A DNA stretch of 64,000 bases from Arthrobacter sp. Leaf69 (GCF_001422645.1 NZ_LMLR01000012.1:96386-160385), one strand, 5' to 3'; shown: positions 46,198-56,837, numbered from the stretch's first letter. The notes: generated from the sequence alone by a model not told the origin. Program-made: numbers and translations.

Positions 46198-47757
46198 ATG
46201 ACAACAACCACTGAGCTCAACAACTCGTCCTCGGTTCTGAGCAAGGCCATTGCGCGGATGACCGAAGTTCTCGGCTCCGATGCCGTCTTGCTGGATGAAA
46301 GCCAGGTCAAGGACTTTCGCGACCCCTACGAGGGCGACGACGCTAAGGACTACCAGCCCTCCTTTGTGGTCCAGCCGTCCACCGTAGAAGAAATCCAGGC
46401 CGTGGTCCGGATCGCCAACGAACTGCAGATCCAGCTCTGGACCTCCTCCACTGGGCGCAACTACGGCTACGGCGGCTCGGCCCCGGTGGTCAACGGCTCC
46501 GTGGTCCTGAGCCTGCGCCGTATGAACAAGATTCTGGAAATCAATGAGGCCGCCGGCTACGCCCTGCTCGAGCCCGGCGTGAGTTTCTTCGACCTCTATA
46601 ACGAGATCAAGGCGCGCGGGCTGAAGCTCTGGATTTCGGTCCCGGACCTCGGCTGGGGCAGCATCGTCGGCAACACCCTGGACCACGGCTACGGCTACAC
46701 CGTCAACGGCGACCACGCCAGCGCGGTCTGTGGCATGGAAGTGGTCCTCGCCTCTGGCGAAGTGGTCCGCACCGGCCTCGGCGCCATCAGCAACAGCCCG
46801 ATGTGGCAGCGCCACAAACGCGGCTTCGGCCCCTCCCTGGACAGCCTGTTCATGCAGTCCAACTTCGGCATCGTGTCCAAGATGGGCGTCTGGCTCATGC
46901 CCGAGCCGGAGGTATTCACCACGGGGGCGATCATTTGCCACAACGACGAGGACATTGCCCCGCTTATCGACGCGCTCCGCCCTTTGGTGCTGGACGGCAC
47001 CATTCAGGGCCTCCCGCTGATCACCAGCTCACCGGAACCCGAGGACGGTCGGGCCAACCCGATGCAGGACACCACCGGGATGTCGAAGGCGGCGAAGCTG
47101 TCCGCGACACTGCCCCCAGGGCGCTGGCACGCCCGCATCGCCTTCTACGGCCACGAAGCCATGGTGGAGGCACGGCGCCGCATTGTCACCGATGCCGTAG
47201 CCCACCTTCCCGGCGTCACCGTGGATCTAAGGTCCTACCGCGGCGACGTCAGCCCGGAAGAAGTGCACCCCCTGGACCTGGTCCCGGCCGGCATCCCTAA
47301 CATGTTCCTGCTGGACATGATGAAGAAGCACATCGGCGAAAACGTTGGCCACATCGACTTCTCGCCCGCGATCCCGTTCGACGGCGAATCCGCTGCCAAG
47401 CACGAGCTCATGGTCCGCACCATCCTCGAAGAAGCCGGACTGGTGGCGGGTTTCGGCTGGATCGCCAACACCCGGAGCCTCGTGGGCGCCTGCATGGTCT
47501 TCTTCGACGTGAACGACCCTGCCGAAGCGGCAGCCGCCCACGCCGCCGTCGAACTCATGTGTGCAAAGGCCGCCGACTGGGGCTGGAGCGAATACCGCGC
47601 CCACCCCTCGCTGATCGAGCACGTGGCAGAGAACTTCGACTTCAACGATCGTGCCTTGAACCGCCTCTACACCTCCCTCAAGGACGCTCTGGACCCTGCC
47701 GGAACGCTCTCGCCGGGCAACCACGGCATTTGGCCCTCTTCGGCCAAGAACTCCTAG
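46198..47757 (+). CDS. VAO-family FAD oxidase (eugenol/vanillyl-alcohol/4-alkylphenol oxidase type)
   Basis: This 519-residue protein has an N-terminal FAD-binding PCMH domain: VVQPSTVEEIQAVVRIANE, TSSTGRNYGYGG and PDLGWGSIVGNTLDHGYGYT. The last is the region closest to eugenol and vanillyl-alcohol oxidases. The C-terminal cap ends DALDPAGTLSPGNHGIW. These enzymes oxidise 4-substituted phenols at the side-chain carbon using O2 or a cytochrome. The ATG at 46198 is used; an in-frame GTG at 46186 sits too close to the GGAG site. It heads an operon with a carotenoid-oxygenase-family enzyme and an ALDH. Eugenol, coniferyl alcohol or 4-alkylphenols are plausible substrates. Confidence 0.82.
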   Translation: MTTTTELNNSSSVLSKAIARMTEVLGSDAVLLDESQVKDFRDPYEGDDAKDYQPSFVVQPSTVEEIQAVVRIANELQIQLWTSSTGRNYGYGGSAPVVNGSVVLSLRRMNKILEINEAAGYALLEPGVSFFDLYNEIKARGLKLWISVPDLGWGSIVGNTLDHGYGYTVNGDHASAVCGMEVVLASGEVVRTGLGAISNSPMWQRHKRGFGPSLDSLFMQSNFGIVSKMGVWLMPEPEVFTTGAIICHNDEDIAPLIDALRPLVLDGTIQGLPLITSSPEPEDGRANPMQDTTGMSKAAKLSATLPPGRWHARIAFYGHEAMVEARRRIVTDAVAHLPGVTVDLRSYRGDVSPEEVHPLDLVPAGIPNMFLLDMMKKHIGENVGHIDFSPAIPFDGESAAKHELMVRTILEEAGLVAGFGWIANTRSLVGACMVFFDVNDPAEAAAAHAAVELMCAKAADWGWSEYRAHPSLIEHVAENFDFNDRALNRLYTSLKDALDPAGTLSPGNHGIWPSSAKNS

Positions 47758-47782
47758 AACTCCAATACCGAAAGGCACCACC

Positions 47783-49237
47783 ATGTGGGAGACAGACAAC
47801 AAGTTCCTCAACGGCCCCTTCACCCCCTGGCATGAGGAGACAGAAGCCTTCGACCTCGAGGTCATCGGCAAGATTCCCGATGACCTCGACGGAGCCTTGT
47901 TCCGCACCGGGTCCAACCCCAAGTTCAAGCCGCGCAACACAGACCGGTACCACTGGTTCGAAGGCGACGGCATGGTCTACGCTACCTACCTCCGCGACGG
48001 CAAGGCCGCCTACCGGAACAAGTGGGTCATGACCGACGCGCTGAAAGTCGAGATGGAGGCGGGAGAGGCGGTCTACTCCGGGTTCGTCAACGGCGGCACG
48101 GCCCCATCGCTGCCGGCCGGCGCCCCGCGCATGAAGAACGTGCCCAACACCAACGTAGGCGTCCTCGCCGACCGGCTGCTCGTATTCTTTGAGGGCGGCC
48201 TACCGCACCAGATGAATCCGCAGTCCTTGGAAACATTCGGAACATATGACTTCAACGGCGATGTTCCGTTCACCTGCACGGCCCACTACAAGCTCGACCC
48301 GGACACCGGCAACATGCTTTTCTACTCCTACATGGGCACCAACGTCACCTGGTATGAGGCAGACCGGCACGGGAAGGTCCTCGACACCTTCGCTTTCAGC
48401 ACCAGCGCCCCGTCGATGTTCCATGACTTCGCCGTGAGCAAGAACTACGCGATCTTCTTTGTAACCCCGGGGCTGTTCCTGGCACCCAACATAGGCCAGG
48501 GCAAGCCGGGCCTGGTCTGGGACCCCGCCGCCACGAACAACGGCGTCGAGATCGTCACCATGCACCGGACGACCCACGAAGTGCGGACCTACCGGGTCGA
48601 CGAGACGTTCTTCCCGACGCACTTCTTCAACGCCTACGAGCGAGGCAACGAAATCGTCATCGAAGCCCCGCGCATCAAGGAACGCTTCGGCACGCCCGCG
48701 GACCGTATCACCCGGCCCGTGGACTCCCATGAGTGGTTCATGAACGCAATCCCCTGGCGCTGGACCGTCAACACCGCCACGGGACGCGTCACGAACCAGG
48801 CCACCAGCCACATCGCGGGTGAATTCCCGGCTATCAACCCGAACAAGGTCGGTCTGGAACACAAGTTCGGTTACTTCGCCACCACCCGTGGCAGGGACGC
48901 CGACACCATGAGCGACGGCCTGGCCAAGACGGACCTCACCAAGGAAACGGTCACGGTGATCGAGGGGCTGGATGACCTGACAAACCCCTCAGAACCGATC
49001 TTCGTTCCACGGGCCGGGGCCGTGAATGAGGACGACGGTTACCTGCTCTCAATCTGGTGGAACCGCCAGACGGAGCTGAGCGAACTGTGCATCTACGACA
49101 CGGCCGAATTCGGCCGTACACCGCTCGCCAGGGTGAAGCTGCCCGGCCGCGTTCCCTTCGGCTTCCACGGCAGCTGGTCTGACCGCGAGCAGATCGAAGA
49201 CTCCCTCCGGGTCCTCGCCAGTGAACACGTCAACTAA
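47783..49237 (+). CDS. Carotenoid-oxygenase-family enzyme (isoeugenol monooxygenase/lignostilbene dioxygenase type)
   Basis: This 484-residue seven-bladed propeller of the RPE65/CCD family has the four iron-binding histidines in TAHYKLD (about residue 168), MFHDFAV (214), FFPTHFFNAYE (279) and PFGFHGSW (461). The size fits bacterial enzymes that cleave the propenyl or stilbene double bond of 4-hydroxyphenyl compounds to give vanillin-type aldehydes. It follows the VAO-type oxidase by 25 nt with GAAAGG before the ATG, and is followed by an ALDH suited to the aldehyde product. Isoeugenol and lignostilbene are equally possible from sequence. Confidence 0.82.
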   Translation: MWETDNKFLNGPFTPWHEETEAFDLEVIGKIPDDLDGALFRTGSNPKFKPRNTDRYHWFEGDGMVYATYLRDGKAAYRNKWVMTDALKVEMEAGEAVYSGFVNGGTAPSLPAGAPRMKNVPNTNVGVLADRLLVFFEGGLPHQMNPQSLETFGTYDFNGDVPFTCTAHYKLDPDTGNMLFYSYMGTNVTWYEADRHGKVLDTFAFSTSAPSMFHDFAVSKNYAIFFVTPGLFLAPNIGQGKPGLVWDPAATNNGVEIVTMHRTTHEVRTYRVDETFFPTHFFNAYERGNEIVIEAPRIKERFGTPADRITRPVDSHEWFMNAIPWRWTVNTATGRVTNQATSHIAGEFPAINPNKVGLEHKFGYFATTRGRDADTMSDGLAKTDLTKETVTVIEGLDDLTNPSEPIFVPRAGAVNEDDGYLLSIWWNRQTELSELCIYDTAEFGRTPLARVKLPGRVPFGFHGSWSDREQIEDSLRVLASEHVN

Positions 49238-49282
49238 CCACCTTCATACTTCTCTGCACTACCTGAACAGGAGCGACACCCC

Positions 49283-50758
49283 ATGACCATCTCCACCATC
49301 GAAGCCCCGGCGATATTCGCAGGGCAGGACATCAGCCTCCAGTACATTGCCGGTCAGTGGCGCGAGGGCCGGTCCGCGAAAACCCTCACGGTAACGAACC
49401 CTTTCGATGACAGCGTGCTGACCACCATCCGTCAGGCCTCAGTCGCAGACGTCGACGAGGCCTACCGCGCCGCAGAGGCAGCCCAGACTGAATGGGCCGC
49501 CTGGCCACCGGCCGAGCGCCAGAAGGTGATGCGCCGTGCCGCGCAGATTCTTGAGGAGCGTCGCGAACAGATCGTGGACTGGCTGGTCCGCGAGTCCGGT
49601 TCCACTTTGCTGAAGGCCAACATCGAGGTTTCACTCGCCGTCGGAATCACGCAGGAGTCGGCATCCTTTCCCACCAGGGTCCACGGCAAGATCTTCGATT
49701 CCAACACCCCCAACCGAGAGATGCGCGTCTACCGCAAACCGATCGGTGTGGTGGGCGTGATCAGCCCGTGGAACTTTCCCCTGCATCTATCCCAGCGGTC
49801 CGTCGCCCCGGCCCTGGCCCTGGGTAATGCCGTGGTCATCAAGCCGGCTAGTGACACTCCTGTTACCGGCGCACTGATCCTGGCACGGATCTTCGAGGAA
49901 GCTGGCCTGCCGGCAGGAGTACTGTCCACTGTCATCGGTGCCGGCTCGGAGATCGGTGACGACTTCGTGGCCCACCCTGTGCCGGGACTGATTTCCTTCA
50001 CCGGCTCCACCCCGGTCGGGCAGAGTGTGGGCGCAGTCGCTACCAGCGGCGAACACCTGAAGAAAGTGGCCCTGGAGCTTGGCGGTAACGCCCCACTGGT
50101 GGTACTCGACGACGCCAACCTCGAAGCAGCTGTAGCAGCTGCGGTCCCAGGGGTTTTCCTGCACTCCGGCCAGATATGTATGTCCGTCAACCGGATCATC
50201 GTCGAAGCCCCGGTCTACGAGGAGTTCGTCTCCCGTTTCGCCGAAGCGGCAGCGTCCGTGACCTACGGCGACCCCACTGCCGAGGGCACCTTGGTAGGCC
50301 CTGTAGTCAACGATTCTCAGCTTGCAGGCCTCAAGCAGAAAATCGCATGGGCCCAGGAAGCCGGTGCCCGCACTGTCGTCGAAGCCGAGATCAGGGGCCG
50401 GGTGGTGCCCCCACACGTCTTCGCCGACGTCACCCCTGACATGGAGATCGCCCGCGAGGAGATCTTCGGTCCCATGGTCGCCATCCTGAGGGCTGAGGAC
50501 GAGGCTCACGCTCTTCAACTCGCCAACGATCACGCCTACGGCCTCTCCAGCGCCGTTTTTACTCAGAACCTCGACCGCGGCCTGCAGTTTGCCCACAAGG
50601 TCAAGGCCGGGATGACCTTCATCAACGAAATGACAATCCAGGATGAAGCGCATGTGGCCTTCGGCGGGCAACGCAATTCCGGGTTGGGTCGCTTTAACGG
50701 CGATTGGGCCATCGAGGAGTTCACCACCGACCACACAATCGGCGTCACCCGCCTCTAG
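49283..50758 (+). CDS. Vanillin-type aromatic aldehyde dehydrogenase
   Basis: This 491-residue ALDH has catalytic Cys in [11 protein letters not shown] (about residue 298), general base Glu in [12 protein letters not shown] (267), cofactor region [14 protein letters not shown] and C-terminal [15 protein letters not shown]. The GQICM motif and overall form match vanillin/benzaldehyde dehydrogenases. It should oxidise the aldehyde released by the preceding cleavage enzyme (for example vanillin to vanillate) with NAD+. It is the last gene of the operon, followed 14 nt after the stop by a strong terminator. Confidence 0.85.
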   Translation: MTISTIEAPAIFAGQDISLQYIAGQWREGRSAKTLTVTNPFDDSVLTTIRQASVADVDEAYRAAEAAQTEWAAWPPAERQKVMRRAAQILEERREQIVDWLVRESGSTLLKANIEVSLAVGITQESASFPTRVHGKIFDSNTPNREMRVYRKPIGVVGVISPWNFPLHLSQRSVAPALALGNAVVIKPASDTPVTGALILARIFEEAGLPAGVLSTVIGAGSEIGDDFVAHPVPGLISFTGSTPVGQSVGAVATSGEHLKKVALELGGNAPLVVLDDANLEAAVAAAVPGVFLHSGQICMSVNRIIVEAPVYEEFVSRFAEAAASVTYGDPTAEGTLVGPVVNDSQLAGLKQKIAWAQEAGARTVVEAEIRGRVVPPHVFADVTPDMEIAREEIFGPMVAILRAEDEAHALQLANDHAYGLSSAVFTQNLDRGLQFAHKVKAGMTFINEMTIQDEAHVAFGGQRNSGLGRFNGDWAIEEFTTDHTIGVTRL

Positions 50759-50772
50759 ATCAGCGGGAACAT

Positions 50773-50820
50773 ACGAAAGTGGCCTGCACGGACAATCCCG
50801 TCCGGGCAGGCCACTTTCGT
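50773..50820 (+). terminator. Strong Rho-independent terminator of the phenylpropanoid operon
   Basis: A 15-bp perfect stem (ACGAAAGTGGCCTGC with its complement) encloses a second small stem (CGGAC/GTCCG). It begins 14 nt after the ALDH stop codon. Confidence 0.85.
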
Positions 50821-50999
50821 GCCTCCAAAGCAGTCAGCGATGCGAAAGGTTAACTGCTCTGCCGTGGATTGAAGCGCCGACCGCAACAACATCCCGTTAG
50901 CGCGTGAGTACATCGAGCCAAGACGCGCAGCTGCAGCTCAACCCTGTCTGAAGGCAGCTGCTGCAGCCGCCACGCGATTATCTCGGATGAGCTCGGTGT

Positions 51000-51175
51000 G
51001 GCGCCTTGTTCCGGTGAAGAAGAACAACGGCTCGGTGCCGACTTTTGAAGGTCGGCATACGCCAAATGATCGATTCCACGGCTTAATCGGGCGCGGCCGA
51101 CCGGATCTGTTCATACACGGTCAGCAGCCGATGCCCTACATCACCGCCGTGCCGGTCGATGTACTCGATAATCGG
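51000..51175 (-). pseudogene. Possible decayed DUF1801/YdhG-like gene in the 50.8-51.3 kb gap
   Basis: Minus strand: VYEQIRSAAPD, then a TAA stop, then AVESIIWRMPTFK in the same frame. This fits the small iron-chaperone-like DUF1801 family (AxPDAxExIxYxMPxF). A one-base shift is needed to continue (VGTEPLFFFTGT). No other gene is visible between 50821 and 51270. The assignment is tentative because only about 40 residues are readable. Confidence 0.35.
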
Positions 51176-51270
51176 TCAGGGTGTCTCCCCTTCGCCACGT
51201 CAGGTGGGGTGACGGTCCCATCTTGAGCGATGCCGCGCGCCTGATCATGTGGCACGACGGCGGGTCCGAG

Positions 51271-52296
51271 TTAGGAGGCGGGATCGGCGTCGTGCTTTGC
51301 CGGCTGATGGCCGTCGACGGCGGCGCGGACGTCGCCCTCTTCGCGCCCGCTCTTCTTCTTGCCGAATGGCAGCACTTTGAGGAGCGGAGTCAGGATCGCC
51401 ATGACCACCAGGCCCCAGGCGAGACCGAGGACGGCCGAGCACAGGGTGTTCACCAGCCAGGCCAGGAAGCCGCCCGCCACCGCGATCCCGGCGAAAGGAG
51501 CCTCGAGGACGTGGACCAGGTCGTACGGCAGGTGCCAGCCGAGGTCGTAGGCCCCCTGCAGCATGATGTGGCCACCCACCCACAGCATAGCGACCGTCCC
51601 GACAACGGTGATCGTGGTCAGCACGGAGGGCATCCCCTTGACGAGCAGCTCGCCGAAGCGCTGGGAGCCCGCAGAGTCCTTGGCTGCCAGGTGCAGTCCG
51701 ATGTCGTCCATCTTCACAATGAGTGCGACGGCGCCGTAAACGGCCACCGTGATCACGAGCGCCACAACCACCAGGATGAGCGCCCGGGCCCACAAGGACT
51801 CGTCGGCCACCTCGTTCATGGCAATGACCATGATCTCGCAGGACAGGATGAAGTCGGTGGTGATGGCGCCCTTGGTGACCTTGGCCTCCGCTTCCGGGCC
51901 CCGGTCCACCGCCGGCGTGTCTTCTTCGGCGGTGTGGTGGCCGAAGAACTTGTGCCAGACCTTCTCGGCACCCTCGTAGCAGAGGTAGGTGCCGCCCAGC
52001 ATGAGGATGAACGGAATGACCCCTGGGATGAAGGCGCTGATGAGCAGCAGCGCCGGCAGGATGATCAACAGTTTGTTGCGCAGCGAGCCCCAGAAGATTT
52101 TTTTGATCATCGGCAGTTCGCGGGACGGGTCCCCCCCGGACACGTATTGCGGGGTGACGGCGGCGTCGTCAATGACGACGCCGGCGGCCTTGGCACCCGC
52201 CTTGGCCGCTCCGGCCGCGACGTCGTCCACCGAGGCGGCCGCTATCCGGGCCAGGGCTGCGATGTCGTCCAGCAGGGCGACGAGACCGCCGCTCAC
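51271..52296 (-). CDS. DUF808 (YedI-like) membrane protein
   Basis: This 341-residue protein begins with the DUF808 signature GGLVALLDDIAALAR. About six to eight hydrophobic segments follow, with TDFILSCEIMVIAMNEV in the middle and a charged C-terminal tail. The family is an uncharacterised inner-membrane protein found in many bacteria. GTG 52296 follows GGAAG. No operon partner is obvious. Confidence 0.82.
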   Translation of the reverse strand: MSGGLVALLDDIAALARIAAASVDDVAAGAAKAGAKAAGVVIDDAAVTPQYVSGGDPSRELPMIKKIFWGSLRNKLLIILPALLLISAFIPGVIPFILMLGGTYLCYEGAEKVWHKFFGHHTAEEDTPAVDRGPEAEAKVTKGAITTDFILSCEIMVIAMNEVADESLWARALILVVVALVITVAVYGAVALIVKMDDIGLHLAAKDSAGSQRFGELLVKGMPSVLTTITVVGTVAMLWVGGHIMLQGAYDLGWHLPYDLVHVLEAPFAGIAVAGGFLAWLVNTLCSAVLGLAWGLVVMAILTPLLKVLPFGKKKSGREEGDVRAAVDGHQPAKHDADPAS

Positions 52297-52414
52297 AGCT
52301 CGCTTCCGTAATGCTTGAGGGCGGACGGCGGGGCGAGGTTGCCTCGGTCAAGGCGCGTGATTAGCATGTTCGAATTATATGGTGGCGGGCGGTCCGTCGA
52401 CGGGAAAGGCGGAC

Positions 52415-53335
52415 TTAGCCGCCCAGCACCACGTTCGCCGGCGGTTCGCCAGCAAGCATGAGGTCGATCTGCCGCTGGAGGAGCCGGCCCATCCGCGGGC
52501 GCATGGCAGAGCTCGCCCCGCCCACGTGCGGGCTGATGATGACGCCGGGGGTCCGCCAGAGCGGGTGGTCCTGCGGCAGGGGCTCGGGATCGGTGACGTC
52601 CAGGGCGGCGCGGATCCGGCCGCTGGCGGTGTGCTTCACCAGGGCGTCGGTGTCTGCGACCGGTCCGCGGGCCACGTTGACCAGCAGGGCGCCGTCGGGC
52701 ATGGCCCCGAGGAAGCGATCGTCGATGAGGTGGCGGGTGGAATCGCTGAGCGGCACGCCCACGATCACGATGTCGTGTTCCGGCAGCAGGGTGTGCAGCT
52801 CGTCGATGCCGTGAACGTGGCCGCGCGGGTCTGTCCGTTCCCGGCTGGCCACCCTTGTCACGGTGGTTTCGAACGGCAGGAGCCGGTCCTCGATCGCCTT
52901 GCCCACGCCGCCGTAGCCGACGATCAGCACCCGCCGGTCGGCGAGGCTGGCGGTGGGCCGGGTCTCCCAGCGCCCCTCCCGCTGGTTGGCCAGCAGCCGC
53001 GGGAACTCGCGCTGGCTGGCCAGGATCAGGGCAAGGGTCAGTTCGGCGGTGGAGGTTTCGTGGACGCCGGCGGCGTTGGCGAACACCCGGTCCGGCGGCA
53101 GCGAGTCCGCGACGCCGTCGTACCCGATCGACTGGCTCTGCACCAGCCCGGTCTCCACCTGCTCCAGGCTGCGCAGAATCTCCGTGCTGCCCATGTAGGG
53201 CTGGACCACGATGTCGATGCGGGGCACGGGCGGTTCCCCGGTTAGGTCCCACTCCAGGACGGTGACGTCCGGGTGGGGCGTCAGGTACTTGCGCAGGGTG
53301 GGGTCCGGCAGGCTCACAGTTATTATCCTCGGCAT
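52415..53335 (-). CDS. D-isomer-specific 2-hydroxyacid dehydrogenase
   Basis: This 306-residue protein has the NAD(P)-binding motif VLIVGYGGVGKAIEDRL near residue 138. Catalytic Arg is in VNVARGPV, Glu in DVTDPEPLP and His in ISPHVGG, giving the complete Arg/Glu/His triad. It reduces or oxidises a 2-oxo/2-hydroxy acid such as glyoxylate or hydroxypyruvate. The substrate is not clear. It stands between DUF808 and the divergent serine hydrolase. Confidence 0.85.
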   Translation of the reverse strand: MPRIITVSLPDPTLRKYLTPHPDVTVLEWDLTGEPPVPRIDIVVQPYMGSTEILRSLEQVETGLVQSQSIGYDGVADSLPPDRVFANAAGVHETSTAELTLALILASQREFPRLLANQREGRWETRPTASLADRRVLIVGYGGVGKAIEDRLLPFETTVTRVASRERTDPRGHVHGIDELHTLLPEHDIVIVGVPLSDSTRHLIDDRFLGAMPDGALLVNVARGPVADTDALVKHTASGRIRAALDVTDPEPLPQDHPLWRTPGVIISPHVGGASSAMRPRMGRLLQRQIDLMLAGEPPANVVLGG

Positions 53336-53477
53336 AGCTGCCAGCCTAGTGCGGCGGTCCCAGCTGGAAGTTGGCCCTCATCTGCCTGACGTCCCGTGCG
53401 TCGCGTGGACATGCCCAGTCCCCGGGCATAAGTTGCAGGAAACCCCTCCCCTTTGTAAACCCGGAAGGCCCTGCCCC

Positions 53478-54380
53478 ATGAACACCTCGGGACCCTCCCG
53501 CCCGGCCGCGTCCCTCTCTGCCCGTGGAAAGCTGCTCCTGGTCTGGGCGGCCACGGTCCTGGTGCTGCTGGGCGTGGTGACCGCCGGCGTCGTCCGTACC
53601 GGGCCGGATCCCCGGACGGACTTCCTCACCGGACCGCAGTCCCAGCAGGACGAGAAGCCCGCGGCAGCGGTCCCGGCGACGCGGGCCCCGCGGGCCGCCG
53701 TCGACCTCGATGCCGAGATCGAGCGGATCCTGGCCGCGAACTCCGGCTACCGGATCGGCGTCGTCCTGGCGGACACGCACGGCGGTGAGCCGCGCAGCTA
53801 CGGCGACGGGACCGAGTTTGTGGCGGCCAGCACCGCCAAGATCATCACGGCGGCCGCCTATTACCACCTGGTGGAGGCCGGCGAGAAATCGCTCGACGCG
53901 CCGCTGGGGAGCTTCGACGCCGCGTTCCAGCTCCAGGCGATGGTCAACGCGAGCAGCAACGACGCCTGGCTGCTGCTGATACAGGACATCGGCTATCCGG
54001 AGCTGATCGAGTACGCCGCGTCGATCGGGATCAGCTACGACCCCGAACAGAACCTGCTGACCGCGGCCGAGATGGCGGAGTTGCTCAAGCAGCTCTCCAC
54101 CGGCAAGCTGCTCAACGCGGAGCACACGCAGGAACTGCTGGGCTACATGCAGAAGACCAACAACGAACGCCTCATTCCGGCCGCCGTCGGGCCGGACATC
54201 ACGGTGCAGCACAAGTACGGCGAGCTGGAAGGCTATGTCCACGACGCCGCACTCCTGACCTCCGGCGAGCGCTCCTATGCGCTGGCCATCTACACCTGGG
54301 GCGAGGACGGCGAGAGCAAGGAACGCCTGGCCGTAATCCACGGGCTCACCGAGGTGGTGACGCGGGCGCTGCTGGAGTAG
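53478..54380 (+). CDS. Membrane-anchored class-A beta-lactamase-like serine hydrolase
   Basis: This 300-residue protein has an N-terminal transmembrane helix (LLLVWAATVLVLLGVVTAGV) and then a linker. The penicillin-interacting fold carries SxxK (AASTAKIIT, about residue 118) and an SDN-like motif (NASSNDAW). In place of KTG it has HKYGELEG, so a full beta-lactamase is unlikely; it is closer to the actinobacterial cell-wall serine hydrolase group. The ATG at 53478 has GGAAGG 8 nt upstream; a longer frame starting at 53211 overlaps the dehydrogenase gene. Confidence 0.78.
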   Translation: MNTSGPSRPAASLSARGKLLLVWAATVLVLLGVVTAGVVRTGPDPRTDFLTGPQSQQDEKPAAAVPATRAPRAAVDLDAEIERILAANSGYRIGVVLADTHGGEPRSYGDGTEFVAASTAKIITAAAYYHLVEAGEKSLDAPLGSFDAAFQLQAMVNASSNDAWLLLIQDIGYPELIEYAASIGISYDPEQNLLTAAEMAELLKQLSTGKLLNAEHTQELLGYMQKTNNERLIPAAVGPDITVQHKYGELEGYVHDAALLTSGERSYALAIYTWGEDGESKERLAVIHGLTEVVTRALLE

Positions 54381-54394
54381 GGGCTCCTCAACGA

Positions 54395-54432
54395 GCAGGG
54401 CCCCCGCCGCACTCGGTGCGACGGGGCCCTGC
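54395..54432. terminator. Bidirectional terminator between convergent genes
   Basis: GCAGGGCCCC pairs with GGGGCCCTGC, with an inner CGCAC/GTGCG stem. It fills the 68-nt gap between the serine hydrolase and the small Cys-rich gene and could serve both. Confidence 0.7.
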
Positions 54433-54448
54433 CTGCCGGAGAACCGGG

Positions 54449-54616
54449 TTAGCGGCCGAAGAGCTTGGCGAAGAAGCCGGTCTTGGTGCTGACTTCACCC
54501 TCGTGGCCCTTGCAGCGGTCGGCGCTCTTGACGCCCCGCATGACCTGGTCAACGTGCTGGCCGCAGCCGGCCCAAGTGGTCTTACCGCACTTCTTGCATG
54601 CAACCTGTCGGCACAT
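54449..54616 (-). CDS. 55-residue Cys-rich (zinc-ribbon-like) protein
   Basis: The sequence CRQVACKKCGKTTWAGCGQH, then residues including RCKGHEGE, has six cysteines and several histidines, a likely single metal site. The ATG at 54616 is fixed by AAAGGAGA just upstream. Small proteins of this kind are widespread in actinobacteria with no known role. Its promoter carries a CsoR-type palindrome in the spacer, so it may respond to copper or reactive sulfur. Confidence 0.7.
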   Translation of the reverse strand: MCRQVACKKCGKTTWAGCGQHVDQVMRGVKSADRCKGHEGEVSTKTGFFAKLFGR

Positions 54617-54648
54617 CTGGCTCTCCTTTTGGTAGGTCTGTTGCAATT

Positions 54649-55645
<997 letters not shown>

Positions 55646-55928
55646 GGGCTCGGCCGGCCGTGGCGGGGTGGACATGCCCGCGTCCCAGCGGCCGGCGAAG
55701 GGCGTTCAGGGGTGGCGCGGCGGCCGAAGCAGGAGCACCATAGATATACCGGGCCGAGCAAGTACAACGAGCGGGCCCCGGACCCAAGCCCCGCACAATC
55801 AGGGGGTGCTAATCGAAATGGACGGAATCGTTACCGCCTCGATTGCCCTTCGTTCGACGTGCAACCGTCGCCGGCTCGCACCGTCCGAAATTGGTGATCC
55901 GCATCATTAATGTAGGAGCAAGAAAACA

Positions 55929-56402
55929 ATGTCCATCACTCCGACCGCCAAGAAATCCTGGCGGTCAAGGCTGGCCTTATTCTCGGCCATATCCTTCGGA
56001 TTGACCGGAATACCGCTGGCACTGGCGGCACCGGCCCAGGCCGATACCTCGTACCGCGGCTGTACCGTCGATCCCCTCGACCCCCAGTCGCGTGGCAACG
56101 GCAAAGTGGACTTCAAAATCAAGGTCTACTGCCGCGACGGCCGGACCGTACAGATCCGGCAGCTGCGCTACGAGGACGAACGCCGCCACGACAACTTCCT
56201 GGGTTCATCGTGGTTCAGGGAGTCCTTCGATCGCCACGACAGGGCGGTCACGCTGCGCAGCTCCGACTGGGTACCGAACTATGATCGCCACGGCCCTGAA
56301 AAGGTGTACCAGCTGGTCTCCTTCAGGGTCAGCACCGACCATGGCCGCTGGTCCAACTGGACACGGTGGGAGAAGAGCGACCTGGAAACAGTGCGCCGCT
56401 GA
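55929..56402 (+). CDS. Small secreted protein, function unknown
   Basis: This 157-residue protein has a clear signal peptide ending near APAQADTS (about residue 39), followed by a soluble, Arg/Asp-rich domain with two cysteines (GCTVDPL and VYCRDGR) that could form a disulfide. GGAG precedes the ATG at 55929. The sequence is not recognised. A perfect terminator hairpin follows the stop codon. The 283 nt before it contain no supported gene. Confidence 0.65.
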   Translation: MSITPTAKKSWRSRLALFSAISFGLTGIPLALAAPAQADTSYRGCTVDPLDPQSRGNGKVDFKIKVYCRDGRTVQIRQLRYEDERRHDNFLGSSWFRESFDRHDRAVTLRSSDWVPNYDRHGPEKVYQLVSFRVSTDHGRWSNWTRWEKSDLETVRR

Positions 56403-56438
56403 TCCACCGGCATGCCTACCCCGGCGGGTACGCAACGG

Positions 56439-56464
56439 GAGCCAGGGGACATGTCCCCTGGCTC
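56439..56464 (+). terminator. Rho-independent terminator (26-bp palindrome)
   Basis: GAGCCAGGGGACA and its complement form a perfect palindrome 36 nt after the secreted-protein stop, followed by TTCCTT. Confidence 0.8.
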
Positions 56465-56483
56465 TTCCTTGTGGGCGGAGGCG

Positions 56484-56723
56484 CTACACCTCTTCGTCCC
56501 ACATGCCGGTGTCCGCGGCGTCTTCCGGTTTGTCTTCCGCCTCGGAGTCGCCGGACCCGACATGGGCTGCGGGCACTGTTCCGGCGGCCTGGGTCAGCTG
56601 TTCCTCGCGGATGTTGCCGGCCTGGCCGGGTTCGGCGTGCGGCTGACGGGCTTCGACGGCGTCCGGGTCGCCCGGCCCCCGCAGATCGGCCGGATCGTTG
56701 CTCGGTTCAGTGGGATCGCTCAT
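56484..56723 (-). CDS. Small acidic protein, function unknown
   Basis: This 79-residue protein is rich in Asp, Glu, Pro and Ala (starts MSDPTEPSNDPADL, ends GMWDEEV) and is probably intrinsically disordered. AAAGG precedes the ATG. It has no recognised domain and is convergent with the secreted-protein gene. Confidence 0.45.
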   Translation of the reverse strand: MSDPTEPSNDPADLRGPGDPDAVEARQPHAEPGQAGNIREEQLTQAAGTVPAAHVGSGDSEAEDKPEDAADTGMWDEEV

Positions 56724-56837
56724 GACCCTGCCTTTCGTCCGCGGATGGAATCCTTCCCAGCGTAACGCGGAGGCAGAAGGGGCTGCCGGTGGGCGGAGTC
56801 GACCGACCGGGGGCTCGTCAGCTAGGGATCACGGGAC

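Noticed and set aside
45997..46941. Upstream extension of the PucR-type regulator frame into the divergent oxidase gene
   Set aside because: The extension is antisense to the oxidase start and of odd composition; a plausible start with a ribosome site exists at 45996.
53211..53477. N-terminal extension of the serine hydrolase
   Set aside because: It overlaps the start of the 2-hydroxyacid dehydrogenase on the other strand, and the transmembrane start at 53478 has a good ribosome site.
55712..55897. A 61-codon plus-strand frame rich in Arg/Pro
   Set aside because: No ribosome site at suitable spacing, no domain, and composition like intergenic DNA.
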